The position numbers and the translations under genes are program-made. Under the pieces are notes generated by a model. The model did not search any database, was not told the DNA's origin, and was given only the letters and a program-made list of their open reading frames with translations. A DNA stretch of 64,000 bases, taken from contig CAXKWD010000005.1 in assembly GCA_964059195.1 (NCBI GenBank), positions 154,099,265-154,163,264 of the forward strand, read 5' to 3'. This stretch comes from Ectobius pallidus. Taxonomy: Eukaryota > Arthropoda > Insecta > Blattodea > Ectobiidae. Below are positions 12,597 to 23,640 of the stretch, in pieces; the first letter of the stretch is position 1; each line of letters starts with the position of its first letter.

Positions 12597-13014
12597 ATAA
12601 TTTGTTATATATTATTCTAATTATATTGTTATATATTTTTATATTATTATTATAGAAATAGCATAATGAAAATATTGATAATGACATTGAATATAATAAT
12701 GATGATGGTAATGATAATATTGATAACGGTAATAGTAACAATACTGGTCATACTGATATAACAATAGTATAATAATGATACTAATAATGAGTATAATGAT
12801 GATAATAATATTGACAACATTGTTAATAATAATGACAGTAACTATAATAATAATGAGAATGATGTTACTGATAATGATAATAATGACAATAATAATGACA
12901 ATAATAATAACAATAATGTTAAATATAATAACGACAATAATGATGATAATATGTTATTGTTATATATTATATATTTTATTATTATATTGCTAAGCCTATA
13001 TATTTTTATATTAT

Positions 13015-14033
13015 TATTAAGTGCCAGTATGGTACTTTATGAGATTGTGTGTGGGGACGAAAAATGTCTGTCCGTCTGTCCGTGTGTCTGTACGCGCGAT
13101 AAGTCAAATACGCTTTGTCGAATTTTAATGAAACTTGGTATACACGTTTATAATGTCCATGGGAAGAACCCTATTGATATTGAACCAAATCGGTTCACCG
13201 GTACCGGAGTAATGCCCAATTTAGTGCCTATTTTAATAGATTATGGCGCCTTTCTATCGGATTTCCATGAAACTTGGTATACTCTTTTATGACTTTTATG
13301 AGAAGTGCCCTATTGAATTTGAACCTAATCTGTTGACCGGTACCGGTGTAAACCCCAATTTAGGGTCTACTTTAAAGGCGCAATAACTCAAATACGCTTT
13401 ATCGTATATTTATGAAACTTCGTATACGCATTTATAATGTCCTTGGGAAGACGTCTATTTATAATGGATAAAATCGGTTGACCTGTTTCGGAGTAATGCT
13501 CAATTTAGTGCCTATTTTATGGTAATATACGTATTCGAAAGAATTTATTTAAAAAAATGAGAATCAGTTATCTTGACAACACTGCCTATTGTTTTACTGT
13601 GATCTTATAAGGCCTTGGAAATTAAAATACAGGTAGCTATGACAAAAAACACTATTGATTTACATGCGCTTATCCAACTAGACCGTTAAAATGACCCCGG
13701 TGGCCGAGATGGTAACGCTTTGGCCTCACATTCTGGAGTCCATGGTTCAAAACCCGAAACCGGCCAATTTGAATTTTTTGGGGTATTTTTATGTGAGCGT
13801 GCGATTGTCATGATATCACAAATCTGTACAGTTCAGGTCATGCTGGAATATTTTAATCTCATTAAAAAACTAGACCTTTGTTCTTCCGTAAGCCCTGCTT
13901 AATGAATAAATCTGGAGCTTAACTTGGAAATCAATTTAAAAAAAAAAACATATTCTGCATATCATAATTGCAGTCATAACTGATTAAACAAAAACATACT
14001 GGCACTTTGTTACATCAGTTTACCTGATTTTAT
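13015..14033 (+). mobile_element. Helentron/mini-me-like element, copy b
   Basis: Nearly complete. The 5' end TATTAAGTGCCAGTATGG follows a flanking T. A (GTCY)n tract lies at about 13,066-13,090. Three internal tandem units of about 130-150 bp each hold a TACGCTTTATCG-like motif, ATGAAACTTGGTATAC and ACCGGTACCGG. The 3' region carries CATACTGGCAC, the subterminal inverted complement of the 5' end. A hairpin follows, ATCAG-TTTAC-CTGAT (14,014-14,028), then TTTTAT before a flanking T. Subterminal inverted repeats, internal tandem units, GTCY microsatellite, 3' hairpin and TT target are the published hallmarks of DINE-1/mini-me/Helentron-derived elements. No Rep/helicase is encoded. A SINE lies inside it. 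Confidence 0.8.
13686..13866 (+). mobile_element. tRNA-derived SINE inside Helentron copy b
   Basis: Box A in GGTGGCCGAGATGG (about 13,697) and a box-B-like GGTTCAAAACCC (about 13,744) head a body of about 180 bp. AACTAGACC flanks it on both sides (about 13,677 and 13,869), a likely target duplication. Copy e shows the uninterrupted target near 57,808 (AACTAGGCC). Confidence 0.75.
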
Positions 14034-14044
14034 TATAGTATTAT

Positions 14045-14333
14045 TTAGCGTCGCTGACTACAGATCCGTCGGCCCGGGTTCGATCCCCGGCACCTTCTCG
14101 GCTTTTTTTGAGGTAGGGAGGTCTGGAACGGTGTGCACTCAGCCTTGTGATTCAAACTGAGGAGCTACTTGATAGAGAAGTAGCGGCTCCGGTCATGGAA
14201 ACCACCTTTAACGGCCGTAAGTGTCGGCATGCTGATCATATGCCTCCCAATCCTGCCATCTGCCCATGCGGTCGGGTAGTTGGCCTTGTCCCTTCAGGGA
14301 TGTAGCGCCACGGAGTTTAGTTTAGTTTTTATT
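14045..14333 (+). mobile_element. tRNA-derived SINE, second family
   Basis: Contains a perfect box B (GGTTCGATCCC, about 14,079) in a GC-rich head, then a roughly 230-bp body and the tail GGAGTTTAGTTTAGTTTTTA. A full cloverleaf does not form, so I reject a tRNA gene. It lies just 3' of Helentron copy b. Confidence 0.7.
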
Positions 14334-14502
14334 ATATTATTATAGAAATAGAATAATGAAAACATTGATAATAACATTGAAGATAATAATGATGATGGTA
14401 CCGGTTATGATAATATTGATAACGGTAGTAATAACAATACTGGTAATAATGATATATCAATAGTCTAAAAAAGGGTGATATTAATGAGAATAATGATATG
14501 AC

Positions 14503-14563
<61 letters not shown>

Positions 14564-15320
14564 GACACAAAATAGCAAACGGCGATGTAGAACAGAAAGC
14601 AGTGCGTTGTGGGATAGCGCTCTCTCTCACGACAAACTAACTGGATCTCCGGATGCATATTTTGAAGATATTTTTTACACATGAACATAATATCCCACAA
14701 CTACATATTTTGGGACAACATCAGAGATGGTGTAAGCAATCATAAACGGCTACAAAGTAATTTTTTTATGGGATAGCCCACTCTCTGAGGGACCCACTCA
14801 TTTCTCTGAAGGGTAGTTATAAGCCACATACTGTTGCAGAAACTCAGTCTTGCCTCAGTCTTGCAATAATGCTGAAACAATTGAATACGTGATCTTTGCA
14901 ATACGACTCATATCACTATGTGAAGTGAGAAAGGTGAATTCCCCTTGCTTTGAGGATAGCCTAAAGAACGTTATATGAGTACATTAATCAGATTGCATAT
15001 AGGTAATGTATTCTTCGGGGAATCGATGTGGTAACGACATTCTTTGAATTGACAGAACAATTTACGTGAAAAGAATGTAATTTATAATGGTATTGTACTA
15101 AGAGTCAAATCCATTATTTCAGCAGAGAAAATTATGTGTTTCACAGCAGCTTTTTTAAGTTACAAAAATCTGTCAACTTTAATGAAAAACTATAAATTTC
15201 GATTCATTAGCTTATATGATGAATTCTTTAAAAAGATAACACAAGGTAGTTGCATAGGTATCACTTTTCTTGTAAAGCAGTCTTAAACTAGCCAACTGTT
15301 TTGTCTGCGAAAACTATATA
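14564..15320. repeat. Dispersed repeat (about 14,810-15,170) also at 29,945-30,300
   Basis: Shared landmarks include GTTATAAGCCAC, GAAACTCAGTCTT, TTTGCAATACG and GATGTGGTAACGACATTCT. Both copies lie a few hundred bases 3' of a Helentron-like element. No coding capacity is seen. Confidence 0.7.
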
Positions 15321-15832
15321 CAGAGTGTTAATTAATAATACCGAAATATGTTACCTATGTATAGAGGGAACATAGACAAGCAACTTTTATTAGGAGATTT
15401 TTGCTCTATGGATTGAATTTTTCCTGTTACGGCATAATATCTCCCAGGACATGGCCGCCACTGACTTCTAACATTTAAAAAAATGCAAAACAGAGGAACT
15501 TCGTTGTTAACACTGGAGTTTTATATAAGAAAACTAATGCCTTTGCGGCCAGTCATGTGATTATTCTGTAAATTTGGCACATTATGGAAGTACTAAACTA
15601 TGATGTAGCTGTTGATGAATAATTAAGAATCAGGTTTCTGCCTATCACTAAGAAGGCATTGAAGACAATACAATTGAACATTTTAACCCTATTTCACTGC
15701 ATTATTTATTTATGAGCACCAAATTGTAATGACTTTAATGCCCTGTAGCATACACATTTCACGTCATAGAGGAAAATCTAATAAAATTGCTTGTCTGTGT
15801 AAGATTTGTCGCTGTTATTCATTAACACCCTG
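15321..15832. mobile_element. TA-flanked MITE (mariner-like), copy 2
   Basis: Same family as 6,561-7,105: CAGAGTGTTAATTAATAATA at the left, CATTAACACCCTG at the right, TA flanks, and a shared interior. The right TIR is shortened by internal deletions. Confidence 0.8.
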
Positions 15833-15839
15833 TATTTTC

Positions 15840-16145
15840 CACCAGTATGATATTAATCTTTTCTGCTACACACATGACGAAAGCCTGCACAGACTGTTAT
15901 TTCAGTCTGCACTCTATATTCCGTCACACAAATTCTCCAGGGAACTGTCGTTAGAATGTACACCAGGTATTTCAGCAGGGAGTATGTTTGGGAACTGTCA
16001 GACTCACTCTCGGTTCAGGCGGAATATTTATTCAGTAGCGACGCTCATTTGAAACTTTCCTTGCTGTATAACTTAGCTTTAGGTAATGCATATTTGTGGC
16101 ATAGATTGCACTCATGCCAAAATTCCATTTACACTATATTTTACA
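15840..16145. other. No gene recognised
   Basis: About 300 bases with two short overlapping open frames of ordinary composition. Nothing supportable. Confidence 0.4.
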
Positions 16146-16252
16146 CTAGCAGGTGTCCGGATCTTCGCCCGCGATAATTAATTCAGAAGTTAAAAATTAA
16201 GAGCATAGTAGTTAAATCAGTATGTCTATTAACACCTAGATCAGGTGGAGTA

Positions 16253-17564
16253 GGGGAGAGTGTTGTACCTTGGGCCATTTTTTATTGTGTTGCCTTTAAC
16301 TCGAATTCTAATAGCATTTTCTTAGTTTTTTTAGTCTCTTACCAATGTACTGTGCTTTCTTAACATATTGGCGTTTGTTTTAAGTATGTACTTCAGTAAA
16401 AAATAAGTATAAGAAAACAATTAAAATATACTGCACAGTGGCTCAAGGTACAACACCCTCATGTGCCATGGACCATACTGCATAAGGGCATAAATAGAAA
16501 TTTCCAGAGGCTGAAGCCTATGCGAAGTGTATGGGGGGAATGTTACCATCACTACACCAGCATCTGATGCCTTTTCCAGAGCATCAATAGACAGATGTGT
16601 CTCGTGATTGTCCAAGATCAAAAGAACCCTATTTTCTTCAGTTAAGAAAATGGTCAAGAAACTTTAAAAATGTTGCTTCATTTGACCACCCAGATAAATT
16701 AGCAGCTCCCATACACCCCAGAAGGCCACCAAACAACATTCTGTCCTTGAAATGAACACGAGGGAATATGAACATAGGAGGTAGTTAGTTTCAAACAGCA
16801 TTCACAGCTCCAGTCATAGTGACTAGTTGCCCTCTTTCGGTTGATGTTGCACTTCCAATCTGTTTTAGACTTTTAGGATCAACGATGTTTGACTGTCCCT
16901 GCACAGTGCTTAGGCCAGTTTCGTCCAAGTTCCATATGTTTTCGAGAGGAATGGGACCAAATCTGTTGTGAACATTTTTTATGTTATCGAAGAAACATAT
17001 TCTTCTCTGGATCATTCGAATTAATTTTCTTAAGAGCCTTTTTCAAAATTCTTCCGTCAGCAGGCTCCCGGGTCTTACTACGAATCATTGTTGTCCTGAC
17101 AACAATACTGGAACACATAAAAATAAAATATAATGTAACCTCTTGTACCATGGTCCGCCGGCTCAAGGTACAAGACGCAGTTGTGGCTCAAGGTACACGA
17201 TTGTCTGTTTCCACACAAATGTGGCTATCGATATGATCTTCCGGTATCTAAATAACAAAATTTACGGTCATTTTACTCACCAAATAATAGTGAATCCAAT
17301 GGATATTCACAAAAACATCTTTATGCACAAGATAAACTTGAATTATCATGCAACTGGCGAGGAACAATTTTAGTTTTCACCAGAAAAAAACAACTTTTTG
17401 GTCTTGCACACGCAGATCTGAAGCAAACACGTCGAAAATTGCACAGAGAATGCCTGAGGCCACGAGAAGCATATAGTTTCACGGTTAGCGCGCTAGATGT
17501 CAACAGTTCTCAGATATTAGAACTGGTCCAAGGTACACTATGGTCTTGGTACAACACTCTCCCC
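16253..17564 (-). mobile_element. pogo/Tigger-like DNA transposon, defective
   Basis: Ends GGGGAGAGTGTTGTACC and its exact complement, flanked by TA on both sides (16,251 and 17,565). The interior carries a broken minus-strand pogo-family transposase. The motif GGTACAAC/GGTACAAG of the TIR recurs subterminally near 16,446, 17,166 and 17,191, plausibly as transposase binding sites. At 1,312 bp it is about half the length of autonomous relatives. Confidence 0.85.
16430..17166 (-). pseudogene. pogo/Tigger-type DDE transposase, broken
   Basis: Minus-strand fragments in family order. A linker piece (KTREP..GRILKKALKKIN) comes first. Then IPLENIWNLDETGLSTVQ carries the first catalytic Asp and continues into GQLVTMTGAVNAV. 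Then PPMFIFPRVHFKD and FLKFLDHFLN follow. Last, VLLILDNHETHLS carries the second Asp and continues into TFPPYTSHRLQPLEISIYA. Frameshifts separate the first two pieces, and stops break the frame after GAVNAV and after DHFLN. The residue at the usual third Asp (LQPLD) is Glu here. The N-terminal helix-turn-helix and the C-terminus are missing; reading runs straight into the right-hand terminal sequence. It acts, in intact relatives, on TA targets in the nucleus; this copy cannot. Confidence 0.88.
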
Positions 17565-17589
17565 TACATTCCACTATTAGAAAGCGTCG

Positions 17590-17660
17590 CCTGGGAAAAA
17601 TACCTCAGATTCGAGTTCCCTGGCCCAGAAAACCCCTGCATGGTGAGTTCCTGTCCAATC
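17590..17660 (+). repeat. Short dispersed repeat (three copies)
   Basis: Segment with CTCAGATTCGAGTTCCCTGG recurs at 25,575-25,670 (+) and about 57,385-57,475 (-). Sequence only; no function evident. Confidence 0.55.
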
Positions 17661-19831
17661 GATCAATGTTTGCCCATTTAAGCCTGTATTCATTATACCT
17701 CTTCCGTCTATGTTAAAAATTTGAGATGTCTACGTGCCTTGACATTATAAACAAATAAATCGACCAGGGTGGGCTTATAAAATTCAAGCGATTGCGATGC
17801 TTTTATTTCCAAGGTATGACAAAAATAGGCAAAGCCACCTGCAATTGATTTGAAAATTAAAATGTATTACTGAAAACTGATGCTTTGAAAGAGCAAAAAA
17901 TGCTTATATATATGGGGATATCAATATTAATCGTTTTATTTTTTTGGTTTTATTATTTGCAATGTCTATAATATTTTTTATTATCAGTCCTAACACATCT
18001 CTATTAATATTAAACGTAGAATTCAATTGAAATACACTTAATACAAAATATAATTATATTTATGTAGTAACTTTGTTTTGAATGACGTTTCTGCCCGTTT
18101 TTCACTCATAACTCGCGAACGAAAGCGATAATAAAAAATCCTGCTTCAACGTGCGTTCGTCCACCCTTCAGTCCTTCTATGATTAAAATTTCAGATCTCT
18201 GCGTTCAGTAGATTTCGCTGGGCATCGCGTACAGAGAGACAGACAGACAAACACTTCCTCTTATTGTAGGCCTATCGATCATAGATTGCAGATTTAAATG
18301 CGCGAGAAATATGATAATTTTTTAAGTTATAAGTTAAGTGCGAAAAATCCACCATACACCATATCCACCATGCAATTGTCCTATGTGTAGAATTCCTAAA
18401 ATTTTAGTCCAATGTTAAAAGTGATTATTTTTATTCTGTGTCTTCGTGTTCTATGCTCGGTGAATAAATTCTCGAATCTACATAATGTTTTCTTTCTTTT
18501 ACAGGTAACCTATGTGGTATATTTTCGCATGTGAAGAAACTGTGACTGATGTAAAGTGAGTAATGTGATAATTATTTACGATATAAGACCGCTTATAACT
18601 TAACAGGCGAGTACAAAGTTAACAAAACGAACTTTGTTATTCGTGTGAGACTGTCAAGCTCTTTATACCTGTCGAACGTGTATGATGTTTTGTGTTATTT
18701 TTAATCGTAAATTTTAAAACTGAAATAATTGAATTTCACTTGAGATCAGAATAGTAATCTAAAACTTTTTGGATATTTCATATCGATGGGAAATTCAGGC
18801 TCTTTTGGTTGGCAACATTTTGTTTAGAAATAAGTCGCTGTTTGTAACAGTATGAACAAACCAGAAACATTTGCGGAAAAGATTGAAGCGTTATCTATTT
18901 ATTAAAGAAATTTATATTTCTCTTGAGGTTATTGAAAAGGCAAATAACAAATATTGAAAATTCCTTCGTTATGGCAAGCAGTTGCAGGCATTTGACGAAT
19001 GGAGAGAAAAGGGGTAGTAAGACTTTTAAACGAAACCATAACGACATGAGACCTAGTCGAAAAAATTTCTCCTTAATTTTATCTAACCAATTGTTCTGAA
19101 ATCTATTGTTGATTAAAAAGCTGAAATATTCGTATAAAATACAGTCGGAGTTTTGCTGCAAAAATCACTTGAACATGGCCTCAAAGCGATCCCGCTTCAG
19201 ATAATTGGAGTTCTACTGTACTTTCAATATTTATGACTACAAAATTTAAGAACACTAAAAGCCTATAAAACGAAAGAGAACCTTTTTCTGTGCTGAGCAT
19301 TTCAACAAGAAAGAAGAAGCTCATTGACGATTCAGCCGCTTCGACCTGAGAGTAAAGTTGTGTCAGTCACTGATTGAATTTTGATGCCAAACCAGTAGAC
19401 AAAAACAGTCCTGCTTGCACGTGCTTTCTTCACGTTTGCTACACCTGGCATTTTAGATGGCATTTTCCCACCATTTGAAGTCAAGGAATCCAACTTGAAA
19501 AAGTGATGGTTGATTTAACGGAGCTCCTAGGATTTCCTGAAATGGTACAGTGGATTTAAGATTAAGTTTACGAAAAAGCCCAAGTGTATAATACAAAAAA
19601 GAGAAGTTGTAATTACAATTAATTGTTGAGACACAACGTGTACATGATCTATACAGACAGACTCATTCCAAAAACACTTTTTCTGTTTGCTTCTAAGCAT
19701 CGTAAAACATATTTTCTCGGTGTTAGGCATATCTCATTTAGATTCTTTGTCATTTTCTCAACATGAGATAAAATAATAAATTTTGCAAAATATGTTGCAC
19801 AAACTTTCTCACACATACATGTTAAGATTAG
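17661..19831. other. No gene recognised; a pogo-type terminus at about 19,190-19,221
   Basis: AT-rich. The end GATAATTGGAGTTCTACTGTA (19,201-19,221, quoted in part) is the complement of a Tigger-like terminus (TACAGTAGAACTCC). I found no matching left end. A short segment at about 19,640-19,730 recurs at about 22,975-23,100 (GACA repeats, then a shared TCTAGGCATCGTGAAACAT-like stretch). Confidence 0.35.
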
Positions 19832-19833
19832 TA

Positions 19834-21852
19834 AGGTAGGGGGCCCAAATATCGCCCATTTAAGGAAATTTTTACAAAAATGTACTTAATGCTCATCGCA
19901 CTATCCTCAAATTAGCACCAATTTTCTATTATTCATTCAGCTACCACATCGCACTGCAATCACCTAATTATTGAGGGATTTAATCATTTAAAAAAATAGA
20001 AAGGGAAAATGTGCACTTTTTAAAAATTGAAAAAGTTGTTCCAAATATCGCCCACCTCATCATATGATGCTCCTAGTAAAAAAAGATCCAAGAAATTTCC
20101 AAAAAAAAAAATTATTTTATTTTTTCTTGCCATAAATCATTACAAATACGAGAAGTGAGAGAAACATTATAAAATAAACAAGGTTTTACATTTGTAAAAC
20201 TAAAAATTTGTTCTACATCAAAAGAAAAAATGAAACATCAATAGTAAAACTCAGAGTAAGATTTTTATGGTTTTTAATTACTTTAATCTAGAATGATTAC
20301 GAGTAAGTAACTTTGTTTAGTGATAAACCTGGTTCTTACATGTTAAAATGCAATCAGAGAAGTCCAGTTTAGCTGCAAAAAACGCACACATAACATTTTT
20401 TCATTACTTTATTCTTTCTGGGATCACAAGCTTCGTGTGACCACTTGAAACACTTGGCACATTTTATCCACTGCTCTCCATGTTTATCATTAGAATAGAA
20501 TCTATTACAGATTGGACATTAGGCAACGTCACTATCAGAACAGCTACTGTCGTTATCATCGGTTGAGACGTAAGTTGGCTCTTCCTATTCTACTTCAGAT
20601 TCTGAACTTTCTGTAGAAAGATCTCGTCGTCTCTTCTTTGAGTTCTTCTTCGTTTCTTTATTTTTTGATATTTCCTTAGATTTTGTAAGCCTTTGTTTGC
20701 TTGGTGTTTCGAGACTAAAGACAGTTACTTTCTTTTTGTTTAATGACTCCACAAGAGCATCTTTGAAGGGAGATCCACTAACCAGTACGGCCGATCCACA
20801 CCTTCCGCTTGATCGTTTAGGGAGAAGTTTTGGTACTGGCATGATGTCTTTTGGTGATAATACTGGAGTAGGCAAAGCTACTGAGCTTGTCGATGTCGAT
20901 GGTTGCTGATCTATTATTGGAGAAGGTTGACTTTTCGATGATGATGGTTGCTGACAACACATTGAGGATGATGATGGTTGCTGGCTCGTCGACGAGGAAG
21001 ATTGTTGAAGCAATACTTCCATTTCTTCTGAGATCGAAAGTTGTTGGTGTTGCAAAAAGTCAGCATCAGTAAATGTGTGAGGGTTGTAGGGCAAAATGCC
21101 TGTTACTTTGAAACCTTGTATTGCCATGTTCATGTTGGCTGACCTTACGTAAGCTTTGCCAATAAGTTGGCCCATATTCATACAATACTCCACTAACTCG
21201 TCGGGCAAAATTGGCTTGGTCCTAAGGGTACGTCCAGGAGTTTTTTAATGTCATCCAAAGGTTTTTTACATAATCTTTTAATGTCGACCGAGGTACACCA
21301 TATGTTTTGGATGCCTTCAAAAGGCCCATCTCTTTGTTTTTTTACAGCTATCACCGCTTTTTTCATTTTTACTTTGTCCCATTGTTTACGCGTTGACATC
21401 TGTAAAATAAAAAACTATTTCAAAACAATGTTCCAAATATCGCATAGTAGGCGATAATAGGAACACTTTAGTGGGCGATATTAGGAACCTCCTAACCTTA
21501 CAATATGGTGGACGCTACAGACAGAACCGACTAGACAAACTCGAAAACTTTGGTATCAAAAGAATGCTTATTTCTTACATTACCAACCACACTATAACTA
21601 TCGTGATCCATCACGAGACTTATATATTATCTTAGCAAGAGTATGAGTAGTCTGATAACTCACCAGGCCGAAATATCTTGAAAAATTCACAAAAATAACA
21701 ACAACCGACACAATCTCATGAAACGTGCACAGTCAACTGCCGTGGTGAAGAGGTACACAGTGCGCAAACTGGCCGCGTGGCAGCAGCATTATCCGGAGCT
21801 AGGGTACAGTAGGCGATATTAGGAACATGGGCGATATTTGGGCCCCCTACCT
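19834..21852 (-). mobile_element. pogo/Tigger-like transposon with PHD-like finger, internally deleted
   Basis: Perfect TIRs of about 26 bp (AGGTAGGGGGCCCAAATATC and on to GCCCAT; complement at the right), with TA on both sides (19,832 and 21,853). The TIR core ATATCGCC recurs subterminally at about 20,045, 21,435, 21,450, 21,472 and 21,808. The minus strand holds a transposase with its DDE core deleted. Confidence 0.9.
20369..21399 (-). pseudogene. pogo-type transposase remnant: HTH, deleted core, Ser/Gln-rich tail, PHD-like finger
   Basis: The N-terminus (from ATG at 21,399) begins MSTRKQWDKVKMKKAVIAVK, matching the psq/CENP-B-type helix-turn-helix start. After about 60 residues the frame shifts by one into a stretch (GRTLRTKPILPDELVEYC) that in relatives precedes the catalytic core. 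It then jumps straight to the post-catalytic NMNMAIQGFKVTGILPYNP, so DDE is absent. A Ser/Gln/Pro-rich region and a basic tail follow to a TAG at 20,585. After this stop and a second one, the same frame reads CPICNRFYSNDKHGEQWIKC and then AKCFKWSHEAC, a PHD-like zinc finger of the kind found at the end of some Tigger-type transposases. Non-functional. Confidence 0.85.
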
Positions 21853-22440
21853 TAATATTGAGGTTTCAAGATTGAGGAAAGAATCCAGTATAAAGAATTC
21901 AAAAATTAAGTATTGCATATGCCTTTGCAAATGAGGAAATCATGAAAAACTCACGACAAATTTGCCCGGCCGCGAGGTATGAGATTTGAACCCAGAACAA
22001 ATCCAGGACTTTATCTGGTTGGTTTTAGTGTTTTAATTACGACTCCGGTACACTGCATTTCATAACAATAAGTTAATTCTAATTTTCTTGTTACTATGGT
22101 AAACAAAAGAATATAATTATTTTTTTTAATAATGTGTTCTGACATTCTGCATAAGTCAAACTTATTTCGTTTGTATCTTGATATCTATTAATTTTATACA
22201 GACATGTATATGATTAAAAAAACTTCCTTTCAACTTTCTATATCTCTAATTGATTTTCGCAGAAAACCGTTCATGGCCATTTTATTAGTCTTAAATAGGT
22301 GTTTTGAAGTCTGCATTTTTATCAAAATCGTTAGAACCATTTTTTTCAAAAACATAAATTCAAATAATAATATTTCAGTAATAGAAACTAAATTCTGGAC
22401 AATATGATAAAATTCCCAAAATTTACTTAGTTCAGAAAAT
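21853..22440. other. No gene recognised
   Basis: AT-rich. One 67-codon open frame has no recognisable feature. Confidence 0.4.
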
Positions 22441-22960
22441 GAAGTAAATATTTATTTATTTATTTATTTTTTAATTACATAAATACATAAATACATAGAT
22501 AATTGATCCTGAAACCCCGAAAGAGCAGGAGCTCGTGCTCGGGGGAAGCTCTATGCTTAGCCTAGAGGCCATTTACATGTTTTACATTAGGCCTATTGAA
22601 ATATCTTAACCTAAAATTACCTACAAACTACGTATACAAAATATTGTTAAATAGTACTAGGGAAAAGGGCATGATTCAATTGACATAAAATAATTATAAT
22701 AATAAAAAATAAATTATCTTGATAGTAGTAGGTACCAAAAGATAGACCTATTTTAAAAGGAATGAAAATCTAAGTTATATTAGTTTTTAATTTTAGATTT
22801 AAAGACTGCATAACTACTTTTGGCTAAAACTGGATGGAATGTGATTTTAGAATTATACAGGCGAGGACCGAAACTAGAGCTATATGATAGACCAGCAGAA
22901 GTGAAACATTTGGGTTCTATTAATGTAGGCCTACTAGTTTTAATACAATGAACCATTTAG
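22441..22960 (-). mobile_element. Probable LINE 3' end with (AAAT)n tail
   Basis: On the minus strand a non-coding stretch with CTCCTGCTCTTTCGGGGTTT runs into short tandem ATGT/AAAT repeats (22,441-22,500), the tail layout of some LINEs. No coding part is visible, so this is tentative. Confidence 0.4.
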
Positions 22961-23640
22961 CCGCTACAGATGTACACGGACATACCTACAGACAAATAGA
23001 CAAACAGACAGACGTCATTCCAAAAATTCTTTTTTTTTTCGGTTTCTAGGCATCGTGAAACATGTTTTCCCGGTCTTTCCTCTATTTCGATTTTTTGTCA
23101 CGATTACAATAGTTTCTCTATACCATGTACAAGTAAAAAATAAATAAAAAATAAAAATAAAAAAAGCCAGAAGCACATTTAAATAAATCGTGAGTGTAAT
23201 GTAGTACAATAATTACATTTAAATATAAATGGTAGGATAAAGATGAATGTTTTTCTGTCAGTTGTCCCCCTGGGACTGATATAAAGCAGAGGAAGCAAGT
23301 ACTGGTCATTCTGAATACTATCAGCCTTTAGTCCGGAATGGGAGTCATTGTAGTGCATGCTTTTGTTTCCAGTCCCAGGTCTGCTGTAACTTCGATACCG
23401 GAGAACTCCTGATTTATCACGCTCGAATGAAGCTACACTTTTAAAGCATCGACTACATATAAATCCATCAGTTTTCACACCACTGCACCATTAACTTTAG
23501 TGCCTGATACTTGATTCATTTACTCCAATTAAAACATCTTAAGCAAAGATAGACTCTATTGACAAAGCATATGAATCATTTATTTATTTATTGTGTTACG
23601 CTGCATTTGGGTGGTAGTGTTGCAATTAAAACCAGTCATA

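Larger units (their letters stand above)
12597..14563. repeat. About 370-bp AT-rich tandem repeat, split by insertions
   Basis: The segment 12,630-12,800 recurs at 14,330-14,510 (shared landmarks ATTATAGAAATAG, GATAATATTGATAACGGTA, GTAACAATACTGGT). The start of a second unit is visible at 12,995-13,014. The second unit is interrupted by the Helentron-like copy and a SINE. It ends in an (AAT)n run at 14,502-14,563. Open frames here are artefacts of triplet repeats. Confidence 0.7.
16146..18275 (-). mobile_element. Helitron-like element, minus strand, interrupted by pogo
   Basis: The minus-strand 3' end at 16,146 reads GCGGGCGAAGATCCGGACAC and then CTGCTAG before T, the CTAG-T terminus of Helitrons. 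The 5' part lies beyond the pogo element. It includes a GTCT/GTTT repeat with AAGAGGAAGTGTTTG at about 18,220-18,260. The 5' boundary is uncertain. No Rep/helicase coding is seen, so it is non-autonomous. Confidence 0.55.

Noticed and set aside
12775..13292. Hydrophobic open frames
   Set aside because: Ile/Met/Thr runs from ATA/AAT triplets, then Helentron sequence.
14046..14095. tRNA gene
   Set aside because: Perfect box B but no full cloverleaf, and followed by a SINE body; same reasoning at 29,043, 38,296 and 49,560.
14332..14700. 122-codon minus-strand frame with long Ile run
   Set aside because: Translation of an (AAT)n microsatellite.
16889..17236. 115-codon plus-strand frame
   Set aside because: Antisense of the pogo-type transposase remnant.
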